Assembly: GCA_949825045.1 (NCBI GenBank)
Contig: OX463818.1
Span: 29,404,906-29,468,905, forward strand
Reading direction: 5' to 3'
Length of the DNA: 64,000 nucleotides
Origin: Argyresthia goedartella
Lineage: Eukaryota; Arthropoda; Insecta; Lepidoptera; Argyresthiidae
Position 1 is the stretch's first letter; each line of letters begins with the position of its first letter. Made by a program: the position numbers and the translations under genes. Positions 10,336-22,382 of this stretch are shown here, piece after piece. The notes beneath the pieces were generated by a model. That model was not told where the DNA came from and did no database searches. It saw only the letters and a list, made by a program, of their open reading frames with translations.

Positions 10336-11441
10336 AACGATTTAAACCATTAACTCGACCAAGAGAACGCGTTGCCGAGGCATTGGGAATAGGGAAGAGC
10401 ACACTAACTCAAATTCTGAAAGAGAAATACGGACCATCAGGCTCAGAAGATTACGTAAACCGAAAAAAAGAAAGTGGGACAAGAAAATTGTTGGCGTTGA
10501 TAATTTTGATGCTGCTGCAGTTCGCAACCATATTTATGGATATTACTCGAGAAAAGAATATCCTACAAGGGAAAAGCTAATGAGTTCGTTAAAAAACGCA
10601 GGATTATTTTTTGGCGGTAAATCGTCTCTATCAAAGGTTTTGAAATCGATTGGCTTTAGATTTAAAAAATCTGACAAGCGGAAAATCCTGCTAGAACGCT
10701 ACGATATTATTTTGAAGAGAGTAACATTCTTACGTCAAGTAAATGCAATTACAGATTGGGATAACGTCGTGTTTATTGACGAAACATGGTTAAATACGAA
10801 CCATACGGTTTTGCGGAAATGGACCGATGATACAGCGGCCTCCACCTCAAAAGTTCCATCGGGAAAAGGAGCCCAACTTATTATATGTCACACGGGATCA
10901 GCTTCTCAAGGTTTTATTCCAGACTGCCTCCTTGCATTCGCCTATAAAACTACAAATGAGGTTTGTAAAGAGTGGTTTGAGAAGCTGCTAGTCAGCTTAG
11001 AAAACCATCGAAAATTATAATGGACAATACACCGTATCATTCTGTAGAAGTTGATAAACCACCGTTTCAAGCAAATAAAAAGCAAAAAATTGTCTCGTGG
11101 CTAGAAATGGTGTGGATGGAAGACCAACTTTATTAAAAGTTGAGTTGTTAAATCTGGTAAAAGCAACTAAGCCGTCCAAGCTCCGCTATGTAATCGATGA
11201 ACTAGCCCTAGAGCATGGACATGAAGTTATTCGATTGACTCCCCACCATTGCCAGTATAACGCCATCGAGCTTATTTGGGCACAAATAAAGGGTCATGCA
11301 GCGCGGAAAAATACTGGACCACCCTTCAGTACTGCTAAAATGATGACAAACTACATGTGCAGAAGTCACTACAGAAGACTGGAGAAAAGTCGTAGAGAAA
11401 ATAAAGAAAATAATGTTACAAGATTTGTCGTGTGACGACAA
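10336..11441 (+). pseudogene. IS630/Tc1/mariner-superfamily transposase, frameshifted
   Basis: Pieces in three frames together cover a transposase. A helix-turn-helix-like stretch lies at 10350-10430 (ERVAEALGIGKSTLTQIL). Next is 10580-11020, with VVFIDETWLN carrying the first catalytic D and PSGKGAQLIICHTGS. A shift follows, then MDNTPYHSV at about 11021-11045 with the second D. The frame 11097-11435 has PHHCQYNAIELIWAQIKG with the catalytic E. Spacing is about 82 residues D-D and about 81 D-E, much longer than classical mariner. Similar DDE_3 proteins are widespread in arthropods. At least two frameshifts make it inactive. Confidence 0.75.
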
Positions 11442-11689
11442 GAACCCACCAGAACCTAACAGAAAACAACCAGGATAAAATTTAGTAGTAACAGTTTATT
11501 AGATATTTACAGTGAAGACGATAAAAAAATGATACGAGGATGAGGATGAATGAGATGTGAACAGGTTTTTATAAAATATAGATTAGATATAGAAAAAGAA
11601 GAAGCGGAGGACACGGAGAGTAGGTGACCGGTAGGGTGACGAACAGGATGCTGGTCTATTTGTTGGTGAAGATGTTGTCGAGATCGTCG

Positions 11690-11832
11690 TTGTAGGAACG
11701 GTAGCGGCGTATTTGTAGTTACGGCTCGCAGGATCCCGTTGTTGGAGTGGAACGGTAGCGGCGTATTTGGAGTTACGGCTCGCAGGATCCCGTTGTAGGA
11801 GTGGAACGGTAGCGGCGTATTTGTAGTTACAT
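11690..11832. repeat. About 62-bp minisatellite, just over two copies
   Basis: The unit begins at 'ggaacggtagcggcgtattt' (11696, 11757 and 11803 region) and includes 'acggctcgcaggatcccgtt'. Copies differ at few positions. It lies between the transposase's DDE part and a later acidic segment, suggesting that it came in with an insertion. Confidence 0.65.
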
Positions 11833-12102
11833 TTGTTAATGTATTCTTATGGTTTAAAACGTTACAGGGTCCTATGAAAATAAAGGTGATACCCAATATC
11901 AGACTATGCAGCTCAGCAAGAATATAGCTGTAAAGCATGAAAGCATGACAGAGCAAGGTACCCTGAAGGACAAACAAAAAAGACTGATGGTGGAGCTGGA
12001 GCTAAGGGATAGGAAGCAAGAATAGCATGTAAGTAGCATATCACTACATTTTTCGAACGAGATGTGAGAATAGTCAATATTATTGAAAATTAATTAATAA
12101 TA

Positions 12103-12171
12103 TATCTGAGTACTGACAGCAGTGATGAAGATGACAGTACTAATAACATTTCTAATAGTTCAACTGAATAA
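12103..12171 (+). pseudogene. Possible displaced acidic C-terminus of the transposase
   Basis: A short frame reads STDSSDEDDSTNNISNSS then TAA. Acidic, Ser-rich tails are seen at the end of many transposases of the upstream type. It is separated from the DDE domain by about 650 bp of unrelated repeat. The link is inferred from position and composition only. Confidence 0.35.
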
Positions 12172-12577
12172 ATGTCCGTGTCGTCAAGTCCGTATCGATT
12201 CATTCAATTTAATCGATGTTTTTAAGCAGGTCACCTCACTATGAAGATAAAAATGACAGAAGTCAAATGTTACCTATTAAATTGACTAAATATAATATAA
12301 TAAAATAATCTACGTTTATTGCCATAGAGAATACAGTTTTTTGATACATGCAAGATTTGCCTGAGACAATTGGAAGTGGCTCAGCTCCCGCTAACATGGA
12401 ATCGGGACTCCATGTAGCGCTGATTTTCAGCCTATCCCTCTTCCTTGAGGTTTTGAGTGGGGTAAATTGTCATCGAGGGTCCCCATAGAGTTTAAATTTA
12501 TATAATAAAATAAGCAAAAATCACAGAAAAATTAAATCGCTTAGTTACCATTTGGACTGTCTTCTGCGGACTCTTCT

Positions 12578-12630
12578 ATTATATTGTGTGTGTGTGTGTG
12601 TGTTTGTGTGTGTATTTGTGTGTGAGAAGG
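12578..12630. repeat. (GT)n microsatellite
   Basis: Interrupted GT repeat inside the 3' UTR of the minus-strand LINE. Confidence 0.8.
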
Positions 12631-12754
12631 TGAGAGTGTGTGTATTAACTAGTTTGTGTTTCCTTGTCCAGGGCTCTTACTTTATAAATAGTTTTTATGC
12701 TAAACTCTTTCCAGTAAGCATGCTTCAAGTGCTGAGTATCATTTTGGCGTTTCA

Positions 12755-13955
12755 TTAGAGCTGATCTGTATTTTTTTTAAAGTAGTGAGGGCTTACTTTT
12801 GTTCTAAGAGGCGGAGGTAGATCATTCCATATGCTTGCAGCCATAAATCTGAAGCAGCTTCTGTAAAGGGTTGTTTTGTGTATATGCATTTTAAGTTGAT
12901 TTTGATGAGCTCGCCGTCTTCCATCAGTCCCAGATTCCATGCCGATGGTAATTATGCGAGAGCAATGTTGTTAATTTTTGCTTCGTATTTTTGTATTGAT
13001 GTTTTCTATATTTGTCTTCTTGTTCCTAGCACTAACATTTGCGATTTTGCGGGATTGAGGGCTAAACCGTTGCGTAGCGACCAATCGAAGATTCTTGTAA
13101 GGTCATCGTTGATTTTTAAAATGGCAGTTGTGGTATTGTCGGCTTTAAAGGAGACATATATTTGTGTGTCATCGGCATAGAGATGATATTTACAGAACGT
13201 TATGTGTTGTGGGAAATCTGCTGTAAATATGGAAAACAGTACAGGACTTAATAGGGAGCCCTGTCGGATGCCTCGCGTAACGTTCCTATTTGTGGAGTAT
13301 ATCTTTTCGCCCTCTTTCGCTGCCTATATGAAAGGAAGGATTGGAACCATGCACATGGAGTTCTTCGAGAAGCCATACTGATGTAGTTTTTCCAAAAGTA
13401 GTTATGGGTCTAGATAGTCAAAAGCGCGAGAATAGTCCAAAAGTATCTTAATGCTACACAGTCCGCTGTCAGTAGCCTCTGTCAGCTCGTCAGTGATATG
13501 CAGGAGGGCAGTTTCTGTACCGTGGCCTTTTCGAAACCCTAACTGGTGTTTTGGTATAATGTTGTTGCTTTCCATATATTTTTGAACCTTTCGTAGTAAT
13601 ACCTCTTCCAGGATCTTAGACAGAACGGGTAAGATTGATTTCGGACGTAGGTCTTTAGATCAGTTATAGAGTCTTTTTTTGGTACCGGTATAACTAAAGC
13701 TTTTTTCCAGCAGGATGGGTAAGTGTTATATCTAATGGAGACATTAATAATTCTTGTGACAATGGGAAGAGTAGCATCTAGTGATAATTTAATCATGTCT
13801 ATATCTAAGCCATCATGGCCGGTTGCTTCTGTTTTGATATTATTTATTATTTTGAGGACTTCTGTTGCTGTCGTTTCTTGAATATTAAAACTCGAGTGGC
13901 AGTAAAAATGGCTTGTAAAGCTGGCTTGGTTACTTGATACAATAGACACTGGCAA
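12755..13955 (-). pseudogene. LINE reverse transcriptase, minus strand
   Basis: The minus strand shows LDYSRAFDYLD (near 13.43 kb), RGIRQGSLLSPVLF and LYADDTQIY (near 13.25-13.16 kb), which are reverse-transcriptase motifs with the catalytic YADD. At 12755-12940 the usual LINE C-terminal FRFMAASIWNDLPPPLR follows. The segment 13539-13955 carries the fingers region (PSCWKKALVIPVPKKDS). Several frameshifts and stops separate these pieces. Confidence 0.75.
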
Positions 13956-13957
13956 GT

Positions 13958-14640
13958 TTAAAAATGATTACTTATACTATCAGGGTCATTAAGATAATCG
14001 GGTATTATATTAGGATGCTTGTTGTTGAGTACAGCTGTTTTTTTTAAGTTAGACCATAGCTCTTTGGGTTTATTTATATTGTTGTGGATGAAATGGTTAA
14101 AATATGCATTGTGTTCTCGCTCAATGGTGGCTGTAACTAGGTTTTTCAGACTCTTATAATATTTTATGGAACTATCAGTTTTGAGATTTTGGGCTCTTTG
14201 TAAGGCATCATCTCGTAAACTCATCATGAATTTCATCGTATCAGTTATCCATGGCTTATGCTTCCCCTTTGAAGTTTGTCTTTGGACTGGTGCGCAACTT
14301 GGTTTTAAACAAGTTGCTTACATAATTATGAAATGTCGCAATCATTTCGTCGACGGTGTTCAATACATAGATATTGAGCCAATGAGTAAGATGTAAGTCT
14401 GTAGTGAACTGTTCCGTGTCTATAGTGTCTAGCTTTTGCCGGAATCTGATTTGTTTTACAATTTTTGGTTTTTTAATGTTTAGGTCTAGCAACACCATTC
14501 CATGGTCACTTAAGCATCGGTTAAGTATCATTTTGATGTCTCTACATAACTGGGAAGTATCTGTTAATATAACTTGTAGTAATGTACTGGAGTCGTCGGT
14601 AATTCTGGTAGGTTCATTTACCTTATACTACGGTCGGTCT
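13958..14640 (-). pseudogene. LINE endonuclease C-terminus and linker
   Basis: Reading on the minus strand, VNEPTRI at about 14.62 kb and CLSDHGMVLLDL at about 14.51 kb are the last endonuclease motifs (the SDH catalytic pair). A linker (13958-14236, rich in charged residues) leads into the reverse transcriptase. Breaks lie at 14256 and 14236. It belongs to the LINE spanning 12.3-16.46 kb. Confidence 0.65.
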
Positions 14641-15339
14641 TTTTTCTAGGAATTTTTCTTTTCTTTTTTCTTTTTTCTTTTTTTTTTCTTTTTTTAGGTG
14701 TTTTTCGAATTTACTGAAAAACTGAAATAAGCTAATTGATAAAATTTAAGGATTGATACGGAGCTCAAAAAGAGGAAAATTTAGGTATAAAAATTATGAG
14801 AAAAATCAGTATTTTCATATTAAAATTATTGTATATCCTTTTAAATATATACTATGTGCAGAATTTTTTACGATCGAGCCAAACTAATCCAATCGCGTAA
14901 CGACATAGGATTTAAACTAGACTGTATTTTTGTGAATAACATATTTTTTTTTGAGACCGATAAATTTATTGGAAATAATTTTATATTTATGTTTGCCAAA
15001 ACTCTCTTTAGTGGTTTTGTGTGATGTTGGGCCCTAAGTAGAGTTTCCGCGTATCCGGCACGCCGGCAAGAATCATAGACTTTCATGGGGAAAGGGTAGG
15101 AATTATTAGGTAAAGAGCGTTTATTAAGGGGTCTATGTTGCTATTTTAAGGATTCCGGTAGATGCAAAAAAAAGCAGTGTCGGTACAGAGTTTGATTGAA
15201 AGCCCAGAAGCCGCTTCATTCAAGTCTAGCTCTTCATACGTATGAGGGAGGTCAGATTAACTGTAAACCACTACGTTCTTTTGATAAGATGTTTACAGGT
15301 CTATATAGGAGTATAGTTGTTAAGCGAGGGAAGTAAAGT

Positions 15340-15475
15340 ATTTGATACAAAGGATAGCCAACATTCTGTAAACACCAAAATATCGCAGTCTATTTTTAGC
15401 CTAGAATGTAATGTTTGAAGATTTTTTTATTGATCGGATATTAAGAGACAGGATCTTTATGTTTTTGTTTGTGTC
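15340..15475 (-). pseudogene. LINE endonuclease N-terminus
   Basis: The minus strand reads KNIKILSLNIRSI and then, after a 1-nt shift, LKIDCDILVFTECWL, the standard start of an AP-endonuclease domain. It lies 0.7 kb upstream (in LINE sense) of the endonuclease end at 14.6 kb, with unmatched sequence between. Confidence 0.65.
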
Positions 15476-15934
15476 TGGAATAAAATTGTCAGCAACTTCT
15501 GGTGTGAATAGTATAACGGTTGACAGGTTAAATTTGTCTAGGCTATTATTAAACAATTGATTTCGTCATGTACGGTGCGCGAGTAGGACAGAGGTTGAAA
15601 GAGTGGGTTGGGATCTTGTGAGTATATTTAAATGGGACCCCCTTTTGTTGTGAGCTGAAAAAAGGATTTTTTACTAATATGGGTTTCAATTGCATATAGT
15701 TTTTTGTGTTGTGTGTTGTGGTTGTTGTCTTATAAGTAGTAAGTCGGGTGAATTTTGCGTAGAGTAGGTTAAATAAAAAGTAGGCATAAAGTGTAAATTA
15801 ATACAAGCAGCACTGGAAAAAAGTGCGATAATAGAAAGTGATTTACAAGGTTTCCTAAGTAGTAATTTCGTATTTGGATAAGCTGGAGAGTAAAATTGAA
15901 TTTCACTTTTAATCTGAAAATCTGGTCTTTGTTT

Positions 15935-16440
15935 TTATAACATTTTTTTTATTATGTTTGTATAAATAATGTTGAGGCTTCGTTTTATGAAGTTGCGGGT
16001 TAAGTAAAACAGCCTTTTTGAAGCTGTGGTCAAAAGTTCATCTATGTAAGTCGGTGTAGCTGTTTCAGTGAAGACCAGATGAGTGCTTTTCAGCTTTAAT
16101 TCTTTGTCTTTATTTTTGTTAAATTCTTTGGCTATGTCAAGGTACTGCGACTTTGAAAGTGTGTTTGAAAATTCCAGTATGAGGGTTGAAGTCTTCTGTT
16201 CCTTTTTGGAGGGTCCGCTTTTCTCGTCTAGGATGTCACCATGTGAAAAGTCCAGGTTCAAAGTCTTCTAGAGTTTAGAAATTGTTTCGTACAGCATAGC
16301 TTTGGTTTCATTGTTTCTTTTTTTCGTGTTTTGTTTTCATGTTGTGTAGTTCAAAAGAGGTTATTTTATCTTAAATTGTGGATAATTCGGAGGCCATCGA
16401 AATGCGGTCCGCTTCCAGATTCGTTATTTGGGCATCAATT
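15935..16440 (-). pseudogene. LINE ORF1-like coiled-coil protein
   Basis: The frame 15935-16261 (108 codons) ends with YIDELLTTASKRLFYLTRNF, similar to the C-terminal domain of LINE ORF1 and baculovirus FP-type proteins. Upstream, broken sequence to 16440 reads as a heptad coiled coil (LSEELSTIDAQITNLEADRI). Its N-terminus is removed by the Gypsy LTR at 16468. Confidence 0.55.
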
Positions 16441-17100
16441 GTAGACAATTCTTCAGATAGGTATGTCTGTAATGGAACATCGCTTAACGAATGCAATCAG
16501 TGTACAGTGAGAATCGGAATTAGCTGTGTCAGTTTCTTTAACGCTTGGGTTATTTGAGTGATTCAAAGTAAGTTGACAAAAGTGGCCATAGCACGTGGTT
16601 GGTTCGGAGAAGCTAGGTCAGGTCAGGTTTTTTTGTCGCATTCAAATGTGTAGGGATCAGAGCCGATTTGGTGCGCGCTGAATAAATTATGAATAACTAA
16701 ATAATGGAAGGTTATTATGGAACGATACGGAGAAAGCTATTATGTTGACTGCAAATATACAATTGCGTTTGTTTGGTAAGAAGTGGTGAGTTTGACATCA
16801 CGGGTTTGAATATCATTCTAGTGATCTTTGTCTAAGACGCTAGCGGATGGGAAGGCTTAATTAATCGCAACAGCTTTTATGGTCAGCGATCAACAAATTT
16901 TGTGTATCGGAAATACCAAATGACTTGAGTGATAACCGACGGTTGATCATAGTAAATATGCATACACAAAATTGTAGAACGGCGGGCCTGCATGGCATGT
17001 TTAATTGAAATTAGACCCTGTGTAGTTAGGGATAAGGAGCTTTCGCTTGGGCAGCGTTTGTTCCGCAAAGGAGGCCATTTTTTTTTCAGACATATGGGGT

Positions 17101-17110
17101 CTATAAATAC
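17101..17110 (+). promoter_or_regulatory. TATA box of the 5' LTR
   Basis: CTATAAATAC, also present in the 3' LTR at about 25359-25368. Expected initiation is 25-30 bp downstream, within the GAGGGGGAGG tract. Confidence 0.6.
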
Positions 17111-17132
17111 GAGAGCGTGGGAGGGGGAGGAT

Positions 17133-17334
17133 ACAGTCACTCCATGGCTCACAGTTAACCCATGGCTCACAGTTAATTCTTACTAAGACAACTGTTAAAA
17201 ACAAAGGTTTTAGTCCGTATACCACACGAGCTGATGCCCACTCAATATGTGGGGACCCGGACATAGCAGGGAGGTCTGACTCCTGGGCATGGGTAATTCC
17301 ATTTTTTTCCCCTCCAACAAAAAAAAAAAAAAAA
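17133..17334 (+). mobile_element. 5'-truncated LINE insertion in the 5' LTR
   Basis: 202 bp absent from the other LTR, ending in an A16 run and flanked by direct 8-bp copies GGGAGGAT (17125-17132 and 17335-17342). An A-tail plus target duplication marks a 5'-truncated non-LTR insertion. It contains two tandem copies of 'ccatggctcacagttaa'. The family is not recognised. Confidence 0.75.
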
Positions 17335-18873
17335 GGGAGGATTCAGTCTCTGCGTCAAACTACTGTGACATACGTCTTTCGGGAATTATATACAGTTCGG
17401 GCTGCCGTTTTAAGCATCTGGAACTGGAAGTTGTGATTGCGTGTTACAGTGGATTTTCGTGAGTATCTGAAGCGCCGAGATATACCTCGGTTCCTATCCT
17501 TTAAATCAACCTACCCCAAATTCCAAAACTATTCTTGGGTCGTTAGATAAGAACTTGTAGGTAATTGATCTGAGTCTGAGTCTGGGCTTAGAGCGACCCT
17601 AATTTCCTTTACCTTCACCATAGGGTTCCTGGATTGGCTCTTAGGATATTCGCGGGCTAACCCTCTCCTCATTCCTTTCGTGTAGCGAGGTTTGAAATTC
17701 CCACACACACAGTCATTAAACATACAAACACATTCAAATCATACTCAACCATTTTCGAGTGGTGTCGATGATGGACGTGGTATAACACTAGGATTTAAGA
17801 CTAGGCTAGACAGGAGTTTAGTTGCGGCTAAACCTAGGTTGTCAGGGCATAGGGTGACTGTTTGATCGATGAGGTTCCGCGGACGGAAATAACAAATTCA
17901 GAACAAAGTATAAACGTTGTCCACTCAGATAACCTATCACGTTGTTATTTTTTGACATTTGAGTGTTGTCAGGGACGCGCGAAGAGATCAAATTACAGTC
18001 TAAAGTTAATTGTTTAGGAACGGGTAGATTGGTTTGCTTTGCTTTGGATCGGTTTGGATTCAAGTTGCATCTTTAAATTAAATGTTAATTTCGCTGGAGG
18101 TCTAACGTGTAGGCTGCGTCTAGTATTTATTGCTGGGCCCAGTCGAGGAAGTGCTGAGGTTAGCTAGATGCATATATCGGTATTTCCCGAAGTATGTACC
18201 TCGCTGTGGAGTGAGTTAGATCTCCAAAAGCGCTAATGAAAACGTTTCGATAACATCCAGCTCAAATTGCGCAGAGTTGAAGGTTTCAAAACGTTACGGA
18301 CCTTTTGAGGAAACCGCTAGTTCAAACCCATTTCAGAAAATCAAATCGCAATTGTGTAAACCCGGTCTATTTGGATCGTTATTGCCGTGAACTAATTATA
18401 TAATTGGAACCACCACAAGCCGCTACTAGCGAGCACATGAAATATCATTGAGTACTCAAGTCGTAACACTACGACGGATATCTATACGATATCCCAAACA
18501 AATATTATAAATTGTGGTCGACCACACGAAAAGAAGTTCCATGCGCCCATATATACAAAAAAATAAATGGTAACATCACACAAAATACAACAGAGATCGA
18601 TCTGGCGCAATACACCGCTAACTGATGCGAAATACCGGCTTGCGGGCATACATGCATTCTCTGTCTAACTTGCAACTGAACTGAACCAATCTTCCGTTCG
18701 ACTATTGTACGCCTAACGAACTTCTCAACGAACAAGAAATTCAGACTTATCATTCTTAACTTACAAATTTTACAGCTGAATCGGGACATCTCTTTTTGGG
18801 GTAGAAAGAATAGACGATCATAGCTTCTGATAGCGGTGGCTCGACCGTAGCTTTTATGCCGTTACAGATTTTC

Positions 18874-18886
18874 TGGTGCCGAGACC
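18874..18886 (+). other. Primer binding site
   Basis: TGGTGCCGAGACC starts 7 bp after the end of the 5' LTR. TGG pairs with a tRNA 3' CCA end. The cognate tRNA was not identified. Confidence 0.65.
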
Positions 18887-19163
18887 GAAGGATATCCAAG
18901 ATATTCTGATACCTAGATATTCTTAAAGAATCAAGGTCTAACGCGTTACTTTTAAAAATAACACAACGTAGAAACGATTTTAAACAGTTCAGTTTTGTAA
19001 GTAAGATAAATAAGCAACAACAAAAAAAAGGGGCATTGTTTTCACAATTCATCGGACAAGTCGGAGGTTTAGTTTTGAGGATTAATGGGCCGGCCTAAAA
19101 AAAAACGTTAGTCGGGTTGTACAAGACGACTCACTTTCGCAGACAAGTGTTTTAAATAATGAA

Positions 19164-20129
19164 ATGGCGTCAGGACAGGTGACGCAATTGTTATCTGAAA
19201 TAGTGAATAGTTTAGACAGTTTGGAGCGTGGTTCGAGTGCGAGCAATGCTAGTAGGACTTCAGACAGACAGACGGACAGACAGGAACTAGAGACGTTTGA
19301 ACAATCGGTAGAAAAACGTCAATCATGCATAGTGAAAATAACACAGAAGTTGCCAACATTCGATGGGCGGAGTTCGGAAAATCCGATGATTTTCTTATGA
19401 GATTTAAAGGCTTATATTAAAGTCTCGGGAGATAGTTCGAGGGCTTTGATATGGGCAACGGATAGCTTGGTAGGAATTGCAAATATTCGAATGAGCATAT
19501 TCAGAGACTCATGGCGAACTTATTCGGATTTTGAAAAAGATTTCAGAGAGGTATTCTGGGGAGATAATGAACAGGAATTAATTAAACAAAGATTCCTAAC
19601 CGCGAAGTTCGATTCCAAGAAAGGTCAAAGTATGGAAGAATTCTTTGCCTCTCAATTGAATAGCATATATGAGCTTACGATACCGTTTACTGATACGGAG
19701 AAGATCAACACGATTTTCAGACAGTTGCCGCGCGATATTCAGGTATCGATTTTTGCTAGAAAGGAACCAATGACAATACGAGACGCGGTCGAGTTCCTTC
19801 GGCATTTAGAACGGAATATCGATGGGAGATTAAGTGCGTTGCATAGTTCGGAGACAATGAATACGAACAACGTAAGTCGGGATAGCTACATGCGAGGTCA
19901 ATATCGTGCTTTGCGAGTAAATACGATGCGATATAACGCGGTGAGTCTTAGGAATAATTATAACGCGGGAACAAAGGCGCGAAATGAATTTGGGACGAGC
20001 GCTCGCGGTTATTTTCGCGGTAGAGGAAGGCAGCTTCAGGCTAGTTTCAAGGCAGAGTTTCAAAGGGCAATGATAGTTCAGGTAATACAGAGGCAGGGCA
20101 AGGTTCAAGTGACAGGAATAATGCGATGA
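19164..20129 (+). pseudogene. Gypsy gag with one in-frame TGA
   Basis: A single frame holds both halves of gag. It opens at ATG 19164, is interrupted by TGA at 19398-19400 and runs to TGA 20129. The central domain (about 19446-19850) has the helical retrotransposon gag pattern: SWRTYSDFEKDFREVFW, then QRFLTAKFDSKKGQSMEEFF. The tail is Arg/Gly-rich (RGYFRGRGR). No intact zinc knuckle is seen. It would form the retrotransposon particle. Confidence 0.78.
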
Positions 20130-20130
20130 A

Positions 20131-20844
20131 TCAGAATTCAAAAAACTAGTGGACTCGCGCGGGTCGTTCGCGCTCAGATATTTATTACGCTTTGGGTGGA
20201 CAGCAGATCAAATTGAAAGAAAGCATAGACTGTATGATTTGTGTAATTTGGATTCAAACGTGGGTGTGAATGAATTTATTCAATTACTAGCAGATAAAGC
20301 GCATGGATATGCCGTGTGTTTAGATGAAAAATCGAGATTGGATTGTAGAAACCGCAATGACAGGCGTTTACATACGATATTCAGAGACGACGATTCGACT
20401 GAGTGTGGGCGCGATCTATGTAGTACCTTGACATTACCTGAGATAGATGTGTGTATTGGAAATATTGCTGTAAGGAGTTTGGTTGATTCGGGGAGCGAAA
20501 TCAGTGTAATAAGTCGAGGAGTGTATGATGAAGTATGCAGGCAATTGGGAAAACCAACGGAAATACCGATCCCAAGTTTGAGAATCACAGGTGCGTTTGG
20601 GGTCAGTAGGGAGAAGGTTGATAAGTTAGTCACGTTACGATTAACAATAGGTGAATGCGTTATCGATACTCCAATGCTAGTATTAACAAGGGTGCCTATA
20701 GATTTAATTTTAGGATTTGATTTTATACAACAGACGCGAGCCAGTTTAATGTGTGAGGGAAATAAGAGACTAATTATACGAAGCGCCGGGCAGATATGTG
20801 AAATACTATTAGGTACGGGGTCCAATCAGGAAGCTTGTTGTTGA
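20131..20844 (+). pseudogene. Gypsy pol: aspartic protease
   Basis: It is open from 20131 in the +1 frame relative to gag. The active-site motif LVDSGSEISVI and the later LILGFDFI are the two signatures of retroviral-type aspartic protease. It ends at TGA 20842-20844, but the same frame continues downstream into reverse transcriptase, so this stop is probably a mutation inside a longer pol. Confidence 0.78.
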
Positions 20845-22382
20845 ACAATGGAATTGCAGAACCAAGATACCAGTAGAAATATGATAGAGGAATATGTGAA
20901 TAATTCATCAATACCTGTTGAACACAAAACAAAGTTATTGCCGGTGTTAAATAAACATGCATAGTTGTTTAGCGATAGGGTAGGTCGGATAAATAAATAT
21001 ATACATGAGATAAAAATGAGAGATGAAACGCCTTTCGTAAAACGAAGCTATCCCATACCGTTCGCATATCGCGATAAAGTAACAAAACGATTGGAAGAAA
21101 TGGAACAGATAGGTATTATTAGCGGGCAATCTACGGATTTCAGCAGTCCATTGACTTGTGCACTAAAGAAGTCAGGGGAGGTTCGGATATTACTCGATGC
21201 GCGACAATTAAACACGGGAATGGTTGGGGAAGTTGAAACTACACCTTTAATGAGTGAGATATTGCAGTCGGAGCACCGGATAAATTATAATGGTGTCATA
21301 GATATCAAAGATGCTTATTTTTCTATACCATTATTCGGACGAATCAAAACGATACACGGGTTTTGTATATCAAGGCAGAAGTTATGTTTACAACGTTTTA
21401 CCTCAGGGGTTGAAAACCAGTGTGGGTTCATTTTCGAGGGCGATGGACTTAATTCTAGGGCCAGAGGTTAGGTCATATTCTCTAAATTTTGTTGACGATT
21501 AGGCAATTTTAACTGAGGGTGATATCGATCAGCATTTGTCTCACGTGGAGACGGTTCTGAGTAAATTGAAAGACGCGGGCTTCACATGCAAACTAAAAAA
21601 ATGCGAGTTCGCACAAAAAAGGGTCAAGTTATTGGGGCACATTTTGTCTACACAAGGTTTGCAGATGGACCCGGACAAAATTGAAACACTTAAATTATAT
21701 CCGTCACCCAGAATTGTCAGGCAATTGAGGGCGTTTTTGGGGTTCATAAATTACTTTCGGAGATTCATAAAAAAAAATTGGAACAATAACGCAACCATTA
21801 TACAATTTATTACGGTCAGGAGTCAAGTTCGTATGGAGTGCGCACATGCAGAGTGCTTTTGACGAGATAAAAAAACAATTCTCGGAAAGTATAATATTGA
21901 GTCAGCCATTGGCGGGAAAGACGTATTATGTTCAATGTGACGCCAGCGCTATAGGAATTAGGGGTTATGTTTATCAATTAGAGGATTTGGGCCAGGAACG
22001 CAATAAAGGGTTTTGTTCGCAGGCATTTAAGGGGGCTCAAACGAGATGGTCAGTCAGCGAACAGGAAATGTATGCAGTCATATACACTTTAAAGCGATTT
22101 GAGATATATTTGCGGTGAGAAAAAGTTATTATTAGAACTGATCATAAAAGTTTGACGTTCATTAAGTCGTGGACTTTATTGGGAGCACGCGTAACTAGGT
22201 GGATTATGTTTTTGAAGCAATTCGATTACAACATAGAGTTTGTGCGTGGGATTGATAATCAAATTGCCGACACGCTAAGCAGGCAAAAAGCGGTTCACGG
22301 ACGTATGAATGACAGTATAAATGTTCAGCCGGGAATATTCTGGTTTCAGGCATCGAATACCGCAAGTGTTATTTCGAGTTAA
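20845..22382 (+). pseudogene. Gypsy pol: reverse transcriptase and RNase H
   Basis: The frame from protease continues through TAG at 20962-20964 into RT: FVKRSYPIPFAYRDKV, GVIDIKDAYFSIPL, then a frameshift near 21.34 kb, VLPQGLKTSVGSFSRAM and the catalytic FVDD, followed directly by a TAG. The connection (RQLRAFLGFINYFRRFI) and RNase H (YVQCDASAIGI, TDHKSLTF) follow in another frame after an A-run indel near 21.77 kb. TGA 22116-22118 and TAA 22380-22382 also interrupt. Function is lost in this copy. Confidence 0.82.

Larger units (their letters stand above)
12300..16467 (-). mobile_element. Decayed CR1/L2-type LINE, minus strand
   Basis: From high to low coordinates the minus strand gives a coiled-coil ORF1 (about 16.44-15.93 kb), an endonuclease start (about 15.47 kb), an endonuclease end with LSDHG (14.5 kb), reverse transcriptase (13.95-13.1 kb) and a LINE C-terminus (12.94-12.755 kb). 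A 3' UTR with AATAAA ends near 12.3 kb. All frames are broken by stops and indels. About 700 bp of unmatched sequence (14.65-15.35 kb) interrupts the endonuclease. The 5' side is cut by the Gypsy LTR starting at 16,468. Confidence 0.65.
16468..18866 (+). repeat. 5' LTR (2.4 kb, includes a 202-bp insertion)
   Basis: It starts TGTAATGG and ends CCGTTACA (inverted TGTAA/TTACA ends). It aligns with 24709-25389 plus 27985-29515. A TATA-like CTATAAATA at 17101-17109 suggests that transcription starts about 30 bp downstream, close to the insertion at 17133. U3 is then about 660 bp and R-U5 about 1.5 kb. Confidence 0.88.

Noticed and set aside
20842..20844. A real protease stop in the Gypsy pol
   Set aside because: The same frame continues into reverse transcriptase, and many other stops occur, so this is decay rather than design.
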